Of a DNA stretch of 64,000 bases, positions 1-8,991 are shown piece after piece. The notes beneath the pieces were generated by a model that worked only from the letters and a program-made list of their open reading frames with translations, ran no database searches and had not been told where the DNA came from. Numbering within the stretch: position 1 is the first letter of the stretch; every line of letters starts with the position of its first letter. Made by a program: the position numbers and the translations under genes. This DNA is from Oligoflexia bacterium (GTDB lineage: Bacteria > Bdellovibrionota_G > JANQFH01): the NCBI GenBank assembly GCA_028277945.1, contig JANQFH010000013.1:50761-114760 (forward strand), read 5' to 3'.

Positions 1-193
1 CATCGTCCCACCTGTGGTCATCGGTAAAGACGTGCAGATCGATAGCAGTGCTAAGATTGGCCCTTTTGTCAGCATTGGTGATTGTTCTACCATCAAGGCA
101 AATGCCACCGTGGCCAACAGCATCCTCCTACCTGGAGCTAGCATAGAGGCAGGGGAGAGTCTGTTGGACAAAATCGTCACAAGCCACCTATGA
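1..193 (+). CDS. Sugar-1-phosphate nucleotidyltransferase, C-terminal fragment
   Basis: The gene enters from the left edge and its last 63 codons end at TGA 191-193. The translated piece has an isoleucine- and glycine-rich hexapeptide pattern (IGKDVQI, IGPFVSIGD, then ATVANSILLPGASI). This is typical of the left-handed beta-helix tail of GlmU, GCD1 or mannose-1-phosphate guanylyltransferase-type enzymes, which make NDP-sugars for envelope polysaccharide. The catalytic N-terminal domain is outside the window, so the sugar specificity cannot be read. It is tail-to-tail with purN, whose stop codon begins at the next base. Confidence 0.7.
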   Translation, partial: IVPPVVIGKDVQIDSSAKIGPFVSIGDCSTIKANATVANSILLPGASIEAGESLLDKIVTSHL

Positions 194-826
194 TTAGGGG
201 TTAGAACATTTGATGATGACTCGCCTGCCATCCATCTGCAGCCGACCTTCGGCAAAGAGCTGAATGGCTTTAGGTAGAATCTCATGTTCGGCTGCGTGGA
301 TGCGTTGTTCAAGCTCAGCCACGCTATCCTCCGACAGCACTTCAACAACCCTTTGTAGGATGATTGGCCCACTGTCCACACCCGTATCGACAAAGTGCAC
401 AGTACAACCTGTGTAGCGTACTCCATGCTGCCACGCTTTTTCAATGGCGTGCAAACCAGGAAAGCTCGGGAGTAGGGCTGGATGCAGGTTGATGATACGA
501 CCGGTAAAGTTTTCAACAAAATCTTTTCCGAGAATGCGCATAAAACCGGCAAGGACAATCAAACCGACATTGGCAGCTTCAAGTTGGGTACGCAGTGCTG
601 CATCGTAGGCAGTACGACCCTTATATTGGCGGGGATTCAACCACTGCGCGGCTATGCCAGCTTGGCGTGCCCGCTCTAGTGCAAACGCCTGCTCCTGATC
701 AGAGATAACCAAAACAACCTCTGCAGCCAGCTTGCCATCCTGGCAGGCATCGAGGATCGCCTGCAGGTTGGTACCCTGACCGGAGGCCAGTACTGCAAGC
801 CGCAACTTAGTGCTTTCTTCTGCCAT
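194..826 (-). CDS. purN: Phosphoribosylglycinamide formyltransferase
   Basis: This enzyme transfers a formyl group from 10-formyl-tetrahydrofolate to GAR in de novo purine synthesis, in the cytosol. The full-length protein of about 210 residues starts with the folate-enzyme pattern LAVLASGQGTNLQAI. It keeps the catalytic triad of the family: Asn114 and His116 in INLHPALLPSFPG and Asp152 in GVDSGPI (numbered from the GTG at 829). A GTG at 829 and an ATG at 826 are both possible, with AAGGTG just upstream; I use the ATG. It lies 41 bases behind nuoN on the same strand and may be read with the nuo operon. It is a standard enzyme in an unusual neighbourhood. Confidence 0.95.
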   Translation of the reverse strand: MAEESTKLRLAVLASGQGTNLQAILDACQDGKLAAEVVLVISDQEQAFALERARQAGIAAQWLNPRQYKGRTAYDAALRTQLEAANVGLIVLAGFMRILGKDFVENFTGRIINLHPALLPSFPGLHAIEKAWQHGVRYTGCTVHFVDTGVDSGPIILQRVVEVLSEDSVAELEQRIHAAEHEILPKAIQLFAEGRLQMDGRRVIIKCSNP

Positions 827-866
827 CACCTTAGCAAAGTTACATGAGTCACTACACTAGCTGTGC

Positions 867-2300
867 TCACAGCACGCCCGTCATGCGATAGAGGATTGCC
901 GGCATTAGCCCAAAGAGTAGTGTAAACAGAGTTGTAATCAATAGCACCAGACCGGTCGGCCAGGGCACAACGGCTACGCTACTCTCCGATGTTGTCTCTT
1001 TCATATACATACTGATAACCGGCCGTGAATAGTAGTAGATCGAAATGAGGCTGTTGATAATACCAGCTACGGCAAGATCAATGTGGTTAGAAGCCAATGC
1101 CGCACTGAAGAGATAGAACTTGCCCATAAAACCAGCGACAGGGGGAATGCCTGCCAAGGACACCATAAACAGCGCAAACGCCAGAGCCACCATGGGCTGA
1201 GCCTTGGCCAAACCGTGCAGCCGCTTGTAGTAAAAAGGAGCCTCTTCTTTGGCATCAAGACAGCTCAGCACAGTAAAAGCCCCCAGGCTGGCAAAGCCAT
1301 AAACAACGACATAAAACAGCACCGCCCGAGCCGCAAGGTCGCCACCATCTCCTGAAGCCGATAACAACGCAATGAAAGTGTAAGCGACATGGGCAATGCT
1401 CGAGTAAGCCAGCATGCGCTTCACGCTCTTTTGTACGATGGCCGCAAGGTTGGCCACGGTCATAGATACAATAACCAGGGGTTTTAGGGTTTGCGTCCAT
1501 GCAACAGAGGAGAAGAGGGCAAACTCATAAACCAATACTAACAGCACGGCAAAGATTGCCATCTTTACAGCAGAGGCCATAAATCCGGTCACCACTGCAG
1601 GTGCACCTTCATAGACATCTGGTAGCCAGGCGTGAAAAGGAAACAGCGCTGCTTTAAATGCAAGCGATGCCAACAAAAAGACGCAGCCGATCAAATAAAA
1701 ACCACCGCCATGGGGTTGCAGCCCATCAAAAGTCAAAGTACCACTAGCACCGTAGAGATAGGCAGAGCCCATGAGAAACAGACCGGCTGAAAACGCTCCA
1801 AGGATAAAGTACTTAAATCCCGCCTCTCGTGAACGACTCTGGTGCTTACGAAAGGCGCATAGCACATAGAGAGGTAAAGAGAGCAGCTCCATACCCAGAA
1901 ACAGCGTCAAAAAATGGCGACTCATCACCATCTGTATCGCTCCCAAAGCAGCAAACAGTGCCAAGGCAAAAAACTCCGTACCGTACTTGCCTGCCTGGCG
2001 CGCTAACGGTAGGGCGCTCAGCATGGAAAGCAGCAGCATGGCAAGAATAAAGCTCTGCGCCAAGGCACCACGCTGGCTCCAAGTTAAGGCTCCTTCAAAG
2101 TAGACTCGTGATAGGGAAATATCAGAGCTTAGGGTAGCCATCAGGGCAATGCAAAGGGCTAACGAGGTTGCTACAATCGAGAAGCCAGCAGAAAAACCCG
2201 GCTTATTCGGCAGCACCAAAATGGCTAAGGCAACCAATAGCAGGATAAAGGCTGGTAACAGCGGCATCCATCCTTGCATTTGATTCAACAGTTCGATCAT
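867..2300 (-). CDS. nuoN: NADH-quinone oxidoreductase subunit N
   Basis: This is an antiporter-like membrane subunit of respiratory complex I, one of the proton-pumping modules in the inner membrane. The 477-residue, strongly hydrophobic protein contains the family signature FPFHAWLPDVYEGAP, with the KMLAYSSIAHVAY loop-helix further on. The length is normal for NuoN. Its ATG overlaps the nuoM stop (ATGA), which indicates translational coupling. It is the last gene of the nuo operon. Confidence 0.95.
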   Translation of the reverse strand: MIELLNQMQGWMPLLPAFILLLVALAILVLPNKPGFSAGFSIVATSLALCIALMATLSSDISLSRVYFEGALTWSQRGALAQSFILAMLLLSMLSALPLARQAGKYGTEFFALALFAALGAIQMVMSRHFLTLFLGMELLSLPLYVLCAFRKHQSRSREAGFKYFILGAFSAGLFLMGSAYLYGASGTLTFDGLQPHGGGFYLIGCVFLLASLAFKAALFPFHAWLPDVYEGAPAVVTGFMASAVKMAIFAVLLVLVYEFALFSSVAWTQTLKPLVIVSMTVANLAAIVQKSVKRMLAYSSIAHVAYTFIALLSASGDGGDLAARAVLFYVVVYGFASLGAFTVLSCLDAKEEAPFYYKRLHGLAKAQPMVALAFALFMVSLAGIPPVAGFMGKFYLFSAALASNHIDLAVAGIINSLISIYYYSRPVISMYMKETTSESSVAVVPWPTGLVLLITTLFTLLFGLMPAILYRMTGVL

Positions 2301-3826
2301 CGTGTTTGCTCAGCAACGTAAACCTTCTCTTCTAACGATTGCAGAATTAGGTTAGCAGAGGGTTCAGTAAAACGCAGGAATGGCCCCGGTAAAATACCCA
2401 TGAGTATCATCAGCAGCACCAATGGCACGAGTACCAGCAGCTCACCAAACTTGAGGTCATGAAAGAACCCTTCCAAACCCTGTTTAAGTGGGCCAAAGAA
2501 GATACGGCGGTACATCCACAGCAGATAGGCAGCACCGAGGATAATACCAACGATACTGAGACTCGCCAGCAGGATACCATGCTCATTGAGTTGGCTCTTG
2601 AACAGTCCGAGAAGAATTAAAAACTCACCAATGAAGTTGTTCAATCCTGGTAAGCCGATAGAGGAGAGCGCGGTGATCATAAAGATCGTGGCAAACTTCG
2701 GTGTTATTGCCGCCAGTCCACCAAAGTCATCGATATGACGCTTGTTGCTGCGATGATAAAGCATGCCTATTAAAAAGAAAAGCGCGCCCGTAGTGATACC
2801 GTGATTCAGCATTTGATAGATACTGCCTTGGATGCCTGCCATGGTGACAGAGAGGATACCAAGAGCAACAAAACCCATATGGCTGATACTGGAATAGGCG
2901 ATGAGTTTTTTGGCGTGCTTTTGCATCAAACAGAGCAAGCTAGCATAGATAATGCCAATAATGGCTAAAGGCGACAGGAAGTTTAGCAAAGAGACAAAGA
3001 CTTCTGGAAATACAGGCAACGCAAAGCGCAGCAATCCATAGCTACCAAGCTTAAGCAAGATGGCAGCAAGTACAACACTGCCCTCGGTAGGGGCTTCAAC
3101 GTGAGCTACCGGCAGCCAGGAGTGTACGGGGAAGAGAGGAAACTTCACCGCAAATGCCAGGAAAAAGGCGAGAAACATCCACAGCTGCATCGTGGCAGTT
3201 AGGTGCACTTGATAGAGAGATGGTATCGACAGATCACCGCCCACCTCTCTCTGTACGAGAAAGAGTTGGATCAAAGCCAGCAACATCGGCAGCGAACCAA
3301 ATACCGTAAAGAGTAGAAATTTCACTGCCGCACGAATACGCTCTTTAGCACCAAAGACACCAATAATAAGTGCCATGGGCAGTAGTAGTGCTTCCCAAAA
3401 AATGTAGAAGAAGAGCAAATCAAAGGCTAAAAAAGCCCCTAACAGGGTTGTTTGTAGTGATAGAAAGGAAAAACTAAACAGCAACGGTCGCTTTGGAGGG
3501 TGCACCACGCTGTAGATAGCCGCCAACAGAAATATGAGTTCCGTAAGCAGCAAAAAGGGGTAGTTGAGGCGATCCACACCAAGCTGTAGGGTAAGGCCAA
3601 TCTCTTCTAGCCAAGATATCTCAAAGAGCAGTAGCGGCGATCCATCTTCTGGAAACCGCCACTGTAGCAGCGCTAGCAGGAGCAGTAGCTCCGTAATGCT
3701 AACGAAGACAGACAGCCATAAGGGCGAGGCAAAACCTCGGCGTGCTAGCGGTATAAACACTAAACCGACTAGCAGCGGTAAAAAAACTACTAGAGGCAGT
3801 AAGCTATCTACAGTTAATGTCGCCAT
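2297..3826 (-). CDS. nuoM: NADH-quinone oxidoreductase subunit M
   Basis: This is the second antiporter-like proton-pumping subunit of complex I, with about 14 membrane helices. The motifs FPVHSWLPVAHVEAPTEGSV and KKLIAYSSISHMGFVALG are diagnostic of NuoM/ND4. The protein is about 509 residues from the ATG at 3826; a TTG at 3838 would add four residues. The start lies inside the end of nuoL, so the two are translationally coupled. Nothing in it looks degraded, which argues that the operon is under selection even though nuoB, nuoD and nuoI are missing from it. Confidence 0.96.
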   Translation of the reverse strand: MATLTVDSLLPLVVFLPLLVGLVFIPLARRGFASPLWLSVFVSITELLLLLALLQWRFPEDGSPLLLFEISWLEEIGLTLQLGVDRLNYPFLLLTELIFLLAAIYSVVHPPKRPLLFSFSFLSLQTTLLGAFLAFDLLFFYIFWEALLLPMALIIGVFGAKERIRAAVKFLLFTVFGSLPMLLALIQLFLVQREVGGDLSIPSLYQVHLTATMQLWMFLAFFLAFAVKFPLFPVHSWLPVAHVEAPTEGSVVLAAILLKLGSYGLLRFALPVFPEVFVSLLNFLSPLAIIGIIYASLLCLMQKHAKKLIAYSSISHMGFVALGILSVTMAGIQGSIYQMLNHGITTGALFFLIGMLYHRSNKRHIDDFGGLAAITPKFATIFMITALSSIGLPGLNNFIGEFLILLGLFKSQLNEHGILLASLSIVGIILGAAYLLWMYRRIFFGPLKQGLEGFFHDLKFGELLVLVPLVLLMILMGILPGPFLRFTEPSANLILQSLEEKVYVAEQTR

Positions 3827-5676
3827 ACCACAAACCAAAGGACAAAGAGTACACCCAAATACATGGTCACCATATAGGCCTTAACATTTGTACGTTGAAT
3901 CAAGCTGCAGACATAGGCAAACCTTCGTGTACTTACATCAATGAGACGCAAAGCGCCTTCAACCAGCCCACCTTCAAAAAGCTGCGTGAATTTAGCTGCA
4001 GTCAAAGTCAAGCGTTTGCCGACAAAGGATGTGACAAGTGCATCGAGATAAAAGCCATCTTCACCCAAGCGCTGCAACCAGGTAAAGCGACTCGATCTCT
4101 TAGTCGGCTTCTCCCTAAAAATGATCCACCCTAAGAGGAGCGCTAAGGTTATCACTCCGATCTCTACTAAGGTTGGCAGCAGCGCGTGCCCACCCTCCTG
4201 ATTAGCCACAGCCGCAATACCAAGAAACGAAAAGCCGCCCACGAGGCTAAGAACTGCCAGCACGGCCATAGGTAGGATCATCACTAAGGGCGACTCATGC
4301 AGATGTTGCAGGTCGTCCTTAGGTATCTTCGGCGTACCGAGAAATACCTTAATAAAGAGGCGCAGGATATAGAGCGTGGTCAACATGGCGGTCAGTAGCC
4401 CAACAAGCCAATAGAAGTAATGGCCACCGACATAGCAGTGATGCAAAATCGCACCTTTACTGTACCAACCGCTAGTAACATAAGGAAAACCAATAAGCGC
4501 TGCAGCGCCGGCAATAAAACAGAGTGTCGTTGGAATCATATAGTTCTTGAGGCCACCAATGCGATCAATATGCTGCTCACCCTTAAGCGTATGGATCACC
4601 GAACCAGCACCAAGAAATAGCAGCGCTTTATAAAAACCATGGCTGATAAGGTGAAACATGCCAGCACCCATGGCACCAATACCTAATGCAAGAAACATGT
4701 AACCCAGTTGGCTTACCGTTGAGTAGGCGAGGATGCGTTTTATATCTTTCTGACCAAGAGCTGCGCAGGCGGCAAAGAAGGCTGTCAACAAACCCACAGC
4801 AGCAATGATTTCCATGGTCCACGGCGCCAGCGCAAAGAGAAAACCGAGCCGCACAACCATGTAGATCCCGGCTGTTACCATCGTGGCTGCATGAATAAGG
4901 GCTGAGACCGGAGTTGGTCCGGCCATGGCGTCTGGCAACCAGACAAGCAGTGGGAATTGAGCTGACTTGCCAACAGCACCGAGAAAGAGCAAAAGCGTGG
5001 CAATGGTGATCAGAAAACTAGGTTCTGTGACCATCTGTTTGAGCGCCACACTGGAGTTGCCAACAGGGTTTACATCCAACAGACCAAACTGTGTCAGTAG
5101 TAGCAGCATACCAAGAATAAAACCGGCATCGCCAACACGATTCACTAGAAAGGCCTTTTTGCCGGCAATGGCGTTGACGTCTTTGTCAAACCAGAAGCCA
5201 ATAAGTAGATAAGAACAGAGCCCAACCCCTTCCCAGCCAACAAAAAGCGTGACTAAATTGTTAGAGAGTACCAGTAACAGCATGAAGAAGACGAAGAGAT
5301 TGAGGTAGACAAAGTAGCGCTGTTGATGCCGATCGTGTTCCATGTAGCCAACTGAGTAGATGTGGATGAGGCCACCAACTCCAGTAATCAACAACACCAT
5401 CAATTGGGTTATTTCATCCCAGTAGAGCGATACAGAGATTGCCGCCCCAGGCATGTCCTTTTCAAGACCATAGGGCAGCCAATTTTCGACAAGCAAGTAG
5501 TAGAGGCTGTCCGTGCGCAACAAGCCAACAAATGCCGCGATCACAAACGCAAACAGCACCGCCAACACAGCAATGCTTGCAACCAGACGTTGCGTTAGTC
5601 GTTTGCCGAAAAATGCATTGACAACACTACCAACTAGAGGGCTGAGGAGAATATATAAGAGCAGTGGTTCAGACAT
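3814..5676 (-). CDS. nuoL: NADH-quinone oxidoreductase subunit L
   Basis: This is the distal antiporter-like subunit of complex I, carrying the long lateral helix at its C-terminus. The 620-residue protein has the conserved FVGWEGVGLCSYLLIGFW and WLPDAMAGPTPVSALIHAAT motifs, plus KRILAYSTVSQLGYMFLALG. The length is typical (about 610-650). The reading frame is also open from TTG 5682, which would overlap the nuoK stop; the ATG at 5676 is preferred here. It sits between nuoK and nuoM with overlapping ends, as in a canonical nuo operon. Confidence 0.96.
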   Translation of the reverse strand: MSEPLLLYILLSPLVGSVVNAFFGKRLTQRLVASIAVLAVLFAFVIAAFVGLLRTDSLYYLLVENWLPYGLEKDMPGAAISVSLYWDEITQLMVLLITGVGGLIHIYSVGYMEHDRHQQRYFVYLNLFVFFMLLLVLSNNLVTLFVGWEGVGLCSYLLIGFWFDKDVNAIAGKKAFLVNRVGDAGFILGMLLLLTQFGLLDVNPVGNSSVALKQMVTEPSFLITIATLLLFLGAVGKSAQFPLLVWLPDAMAGPTPVSALIHAATMVTAGIYMVVRLGFLFALAPWTMEIIAAVGLLTAFFAACAALGQKDIKRILAYSTVSQLGYMFLALGIGAMGAGMFHLISHGFYKALLFLGAGSVIHTLKGEQHIDRIGGLKNYMIPTTLCFIAGAAALIGFPYVTSGWYSKGAILHHCYVGGHYFYWLVGLLTAMLTTLYILRLFIKVFLGTPKIPKDDLQHLHESPLVMILPMAVLAVLSLVGGFSFLGIAAVANQEGGHALLPTLVEIGVITLALLLGWIIFREKPTKRSSRFTWLQRLGEDGFYLDALVTSFVGKRLTLTAAKFTQLFEGGLVEGALRLIDVSTRRFAYVCSLIQRTNVKAYMVTMYLGVLFVLWFVVWRH

Positions 5677-5678
5677 AG

Positions 5679-5981
5679 TCAATCTCGCAATTCGCGCAAA
5701 TCGGTGATGTCACTAAGCTGAATGTTCTTGTTGTGTTTGAATATCTGTAGCATCAAGGCAAAGCCGATGGCTGCTTCGGCTGCGGCAATGGCAATGACAA
5801 AGAAAACCATGATCTGTCCATGCATATTGCCCCAGAGGCGTGAAAAACTCACAAGAGTGATGTTGACACCGTTGAGAACCACCTCAATACACATAAAGAG
5901 GCTGATGGCATCCTTACGAAAGAGTATGCCGAGAGCCCCGATCAAAAAGACGACCATTCCTGTTACTAGAAAAAAGTTCAC
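5679..5981 (-). CDS. nuoK: NADH-quinone oxidoreductase subunit K
   Basis: This is a small three-helix subunit of the complex I membrane arm (100 residues). The two buried glutamates that carry protons along the membrane axis in this family are present: Glu33 in CIEVVLNGVN and Glu69 in AAAEAAIGFAL. It starts at GTG 5981, overlapping the nuoJ stop as GTGA, and ends inside the nuoL start region. Confidence 0.95.
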   Translation of the reverse strand: MNFFLVTGMVVFLIGALGILFRKDAISLFMCIEVVLNGVNITLVSFSRLWGNMHGQIMVFFVIAIAAAEAAIGFALMLQIFKHNKNIQLSDITDLRELRD

Positions 5982-6490
5982 CTGCTCTTCTTCCTCGTCA
6001 AATAGACGACCCCGACAATGACAGCAACAAGCACCACTGAGATGATTTCAAATGCAAAGGCGTACTGTTGTAGCAACAAGCTGCCAAAGCCACGAATCGT
6101 GCCAAAGTCGTCAGCCACGCTCGTCGACATTATGTCGGCAGCCGGACCAAACAGCAAACTCAGTGGCAATAACCCCGCCACAAACATGAGCAGAAACAGA
6201 GCAACAAGAATGATTTTTTGGCGACGACGCCATAGAGAGCTTTCAACTCCGAGCAACATGAGGATGTAGATAAAAAGCACGAGAATACCGCCCGCGTAGA
6301 TGAGTACTTGGGCTGCGGCAATAAAGGTGGCTTTTAGTAGAACAAAGAGCACCGCAGCAGTCAGTAGGCTGGTTATGAGGCATAGGGCAGCAAAAATTGG
6401 TGAACGGGCTGAGACCACCACAATACTCAAAACCACCGTTAGACTCATGGCGCTATATGTCAGAATGTCTAGAAACAGTTGTGGTGACAT
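5978..6490 (-). CDS. nuoJ: NADH-quinone oxidoreductase subunit J
   Basis: This is a membrane subunit of complex I (170 residues, about five hydrophobic helices), homologous to ND6. The stretch AALCLITSLLTAAVLFVLLKATFIAAAQVLIYAGGILVLF fits the family pattern and includes the conserved Q-x-x-x-Y-x-G-G helix. It is separated from nuoH by only 15 bases. nuoI, which normally lies between nuoH and nuoJ, is absent, and no remnant of its two CxxCxxCxxxCP ferredoxin motifs is seen there. Confidence 0.92.
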   Translation of the reverse strand: MSPQLFLDILTYSAMSLTVVLSIVVVSARSPIFAALCLITSLLTAAVLFVLLKATFIAAAQVLIYAGGILVLFIYILMLLGVESSLWRRRQKIILVALFLLMFVAGLLPLSLLFGPAADIMSTSVADDFGTIRGFGSLLLQQYAFAFEIISVVLVAVIVGVVYLTRKKSR

Positions 6491-6505
6491 CTCAAACCGC
6501 CTTCA

Positions 6506-7594
6506 TCATCCCTTCATTGTCCAGATCATATAGACCGCAACGACCGCAAGATTGATTAAAGAAACTGGTAGCAGCTTTGTCCAACCAAAGCTCATCAACT
6601 GATCGTAACGAAAGCGTGGCAATGTCCAGCGTACCCAGATGAAAACGAACAAAAAGAGGGCAATCTTTGCCACCAGCCAGAGAGAGGGAATAAACCAGAG
6701 GACTCCATAAAAATCCCAGCCAGTCAAATGTGCCAGATCGTTCCAAGTGTACCAAGGCAGAAGCTCCCAACCACCAAAGAAGAGCAGAGCGCTCAACGCC
6801 GAGCCGAGAATCATGTGAGCGTACTCCACCATATAAAAGGTGGCAAACTTCATACTGCTGTATTCAATATGAAAGCCAATAATCTCCGTCTCGCCCTCGG
6901 GAAGATCAAAAGGTAGGCGGTTTGTCTCTGCAAAGATGCAGATAAAAAATACCCAAAAGCCGATATGAGCAGGAAAGACGAACCAGATACTCTCCTGAGC
7001 AGCAACAATGTCGCCAAGCTTTGCCGAGCCTGCGAGCATAACGATACCTATTACAGACAGGCCCAGCGGTATCTCATAGCTGATCGCCTGTGCTGAAGAT
7101 CGTAAGCCACCCATTAAGGTGTACTTATTGCTCGACGCCCACCCGCCAATGAGAATGCCGTAAACCGCCAAGCTGGCAACTGCGAGAAGGTAAATCACAC
7201 CAATATCGACATCGGCAATGAGGATCGGCATCGCCATACCGTCAGCAGCCTGATAGAAACCAAAGGGAATGACAGCCATCGCCATAAATGTCGGGAGAAA
7301 GGAAAAGGCCGGGCCAAGGAGAAAGAGCAATTTCACCGCTCGTTTTGGTGCTAAATCTTCCTTAAAGATAAGCTTGATGCCATCGGCAAGCACCTGGAGT
7401 AAACCAAAAGGGCCGACTCGATTTGGCCCTAGACGTCCCTGAATCCACGCAGAGATCTTCCGTTCAAAATAGACCATACCCGGCAACGCCAAACCGAGAA
7501 GGGCTGCAAGCACTACGCCTATGCGTAACAACGCTGAGATCACCTGTTGCAGCAGCGTCGCATCTGCTACCAGCCATGTTGACAATGTGCTCAT
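6506..7594 (-). CDS. nuoH: NADH-quinone oxidoreductase subunit H
   Basis: This membrane subunit forms the roof of the quinone chamber, where it meets NuoB and NuoD. The 362-residue protein has the family motifs YFERKISAWIQGRLGPNRVG and LPFDLPEGETEIIGFHIEYS. The acidic loop that couples quinone reduction to pumping is therefore intact. Its natural contact partners NuoB, NuoD and NuoI are not encoded nearby, so they must come from another locus if the complex is conventional. The ATG overlaps the nuoG stop (ATGA). Confidence 0.96.
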   Translation of the reverse strand: MSTLSTWLVADATLLQQVISALLRIGVVLAALLGLALPGMVYFERKISAWIQGRLGPNRVGPFGLLQVLADGIKLIFKEDLAPKRAVKLLFLLGPAFSFLPTFMAMAVIPFGFYQAADGMAMPILIADVDIGVIYLLAVASLAVYGILIGGWASSNKYTLMGGLRSSAQAISYEIPLGLSVIGIVMLAGSAKLGDIVAAQESIWFVFPAHIGFWVFFICIFAETNRLPFDLPEGETEIIGFHIEYSSMKFATFYMVEYAHMILGSALSALLFFGGWELLPWYTWNDLAHLTGWDFYGVLWFIPSLWLVAKIALFLFVFIWVRWTLPRFRYDQLMSFGWTKLLPVSLINLAVVAVYMIWTMKG

Positions 7595-8991
7595 CGATGC
7601 TCCAGCAACGGCAGAAGTTTACCAATAAACTCTTCGCAAGTGTGTGCCTGCACGGGTGCCTCTAAAAAGGTGTCAAACGACTGCACCACTCCGGCAAAGT
7701 TGGTATAGCTGCCATGGATTTCGCCGTGGGCGACACCCGGCGCCACGTAAAGGGTATTAGCAATAAAAGGCTCCATGTAAGCTCCAAGATAGATAAGCTC
7801 ATCTATATTTAAGTCTTTTGAAGGAGTTACACCAAAACTCAAAGCTAATTTAAAAGACTGTTTTAGTTTATTAGGTTCATGAAAACGGCCTTTGAAAATA
7901 TCCCGTAAGCCTCTTGCATTAGGCCCAAAATCCCAACGCCGCAGGAGATGATCGCCGCCCTCTTTAAATGGCGGTCCACTGATCGTTGCCGCCGACAGCG
8001 AGCCATCGACAAAATCGGCAATGGCTTGAATGTCCTCGTTGCAGAGCCAATTGGAAACCAGCACAAGGATATCCGTAGCAGCCTCTTGCTGCAGACGCCG
8101 TGCCACACTGACAAAAAAGCTCGCCGCATCTATTGGCTCTCCTCGGTGCCAGAACCCTTCGATACGTCTCCTATTAGTATGATATTTGCTAAAGTAGCTA
8201 CGACCCTCATCACACATCCAATAGCTGTTGACCTCTTTATTAAAGCGAGGCACAACCCTCTGTACCACGTTGTCTTTAATATCGATCTTTGTATTACAAC
8301 CACGTGGGCAGAGAGGGCAGATGGATTCACGTTTCTCAAGATTCCAAACTCTCTCGGCAAAGCGAAAGTTTGTTGGTGACAGAGCTCCCACTGGACAAAT
8401 ATCGGCAGTATTGAGCTGGTAGTCACTCTCGAGGTCTTTCCCAGGAGCCGTGGCGATCTCTGCACTGTTGCCACGTTGGTGTACATAGAGCTCTTCTTTA
8501 CCATCGACATCGCGTAGAAACTGCACACAACGCAAACAGACGATACAGCGGTCTTTCTCCAACATGAGTTTGTCGCTTAACCGTACTGTCGCCGGAGTAC
8601 GCTTTTTCTCAACGAAGTCTGTATGCGATCTGCCGTATTTAAAGGCGTAGTTTTGCAAGTCACACTCTCCAGCCTTATCACAAACGGGACAGTCCAATGG
8701 ATGGTTGGCCAGTAAAAATTCGAGCGTCCATTTACGCGCCTCTACGGCAAGCTCACTCTTTGTTCGCACTACCATACCATCACGAACTGGCGTGTTACAG
8801 GCGATCTGCGGATGTGGCATACCTTCAACTTCGACAAAACAGATGCGGCAGTTGCCAGCCACCGCCAGAGCAGGATGGTAGCAGTAATGAGGGATTTCAA
8901 TACCGTGCTCCTTGGCAAGATCAATCAAGTTTACACCGGGTGCGGTCTTGATCTCCTTATCGTCAATCTTTACGCTAATCTCTGGGTTCAT
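7591..8991 (-). CDS. nuoG: NADH-quinone oxidoreductase subunit G, short form
   Basis: This subunit carries the iron-sulfur chain between NuoF and NuoI. It has a 2Fe-2S site (Cys37, Cys48, Cys51, Cys65), a His97/Cys101/Cys104/Cys110 4Fe-4S site, and a second 4Fe-4S site (Cys149, Cys152, Cys155, Cys199). The extra N7-type site found in only some lineages is also present (Cys225, Cys228, Cys232, Cys260). At 466 residues it is shorter than the usual 680-900, with the molybdopterin-like C-terminal domain reduced to about 200 residues. It overlaps nuoF and nuoH by ATGA, so the short length is not an edge artefact. Confidence 0.93.
   Translation of the reverse strand: MNPEISVKIDDKEIKTAPGVNLIDLAKEHGIEIPHYCYHPALAVAGNCRICFVEVEGMPHPQIACNTPVRDGMVVRTKSELAVEARKWTLEFLLANHPLDCPVCDKAGECDLQNYAFKYGRSHTDFVEKKRTPATVRLSDKLMLEKDRCIVCLRCVQFLRDVDGKEELYVHQRGNSAEIATAPGKDLESDYQLNTADICPVGALSPTNFRFAERVWNLEKRESICPLCPRGCNTKIDIKDNVVQRVVPRFNKEVNSYWMCDEGRSYFSKYHTNRRRIEGFWHRGEPIDAASFFVSVARRLQQEAATDILVLVSNWLCNEDIQAIADFVDGSLSAATISGPPFKEGGDHLLRRWDFGPNARGLRDIFKGRFHEPNKLKQSFKLALSFGVTPSKDLNIDELIYLGAYMEPFIANTLYVAPGVAHGEIHGSYTNFAGVVQSFDTFLEAPVQAHTCEEFIGKLLPLLEHR

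Noticed and set aside
6491..6505. Degraded nuoI between nuoH and nuoJ
   Set aside because: Only 15 bases separate the two genes, so no remnant can be present.
7948..8379. Open frame opposite nuoG
   Set aside because: nuoG is verified by its cluster-binding cysteines, and the antisense frame has no recognisable domain.
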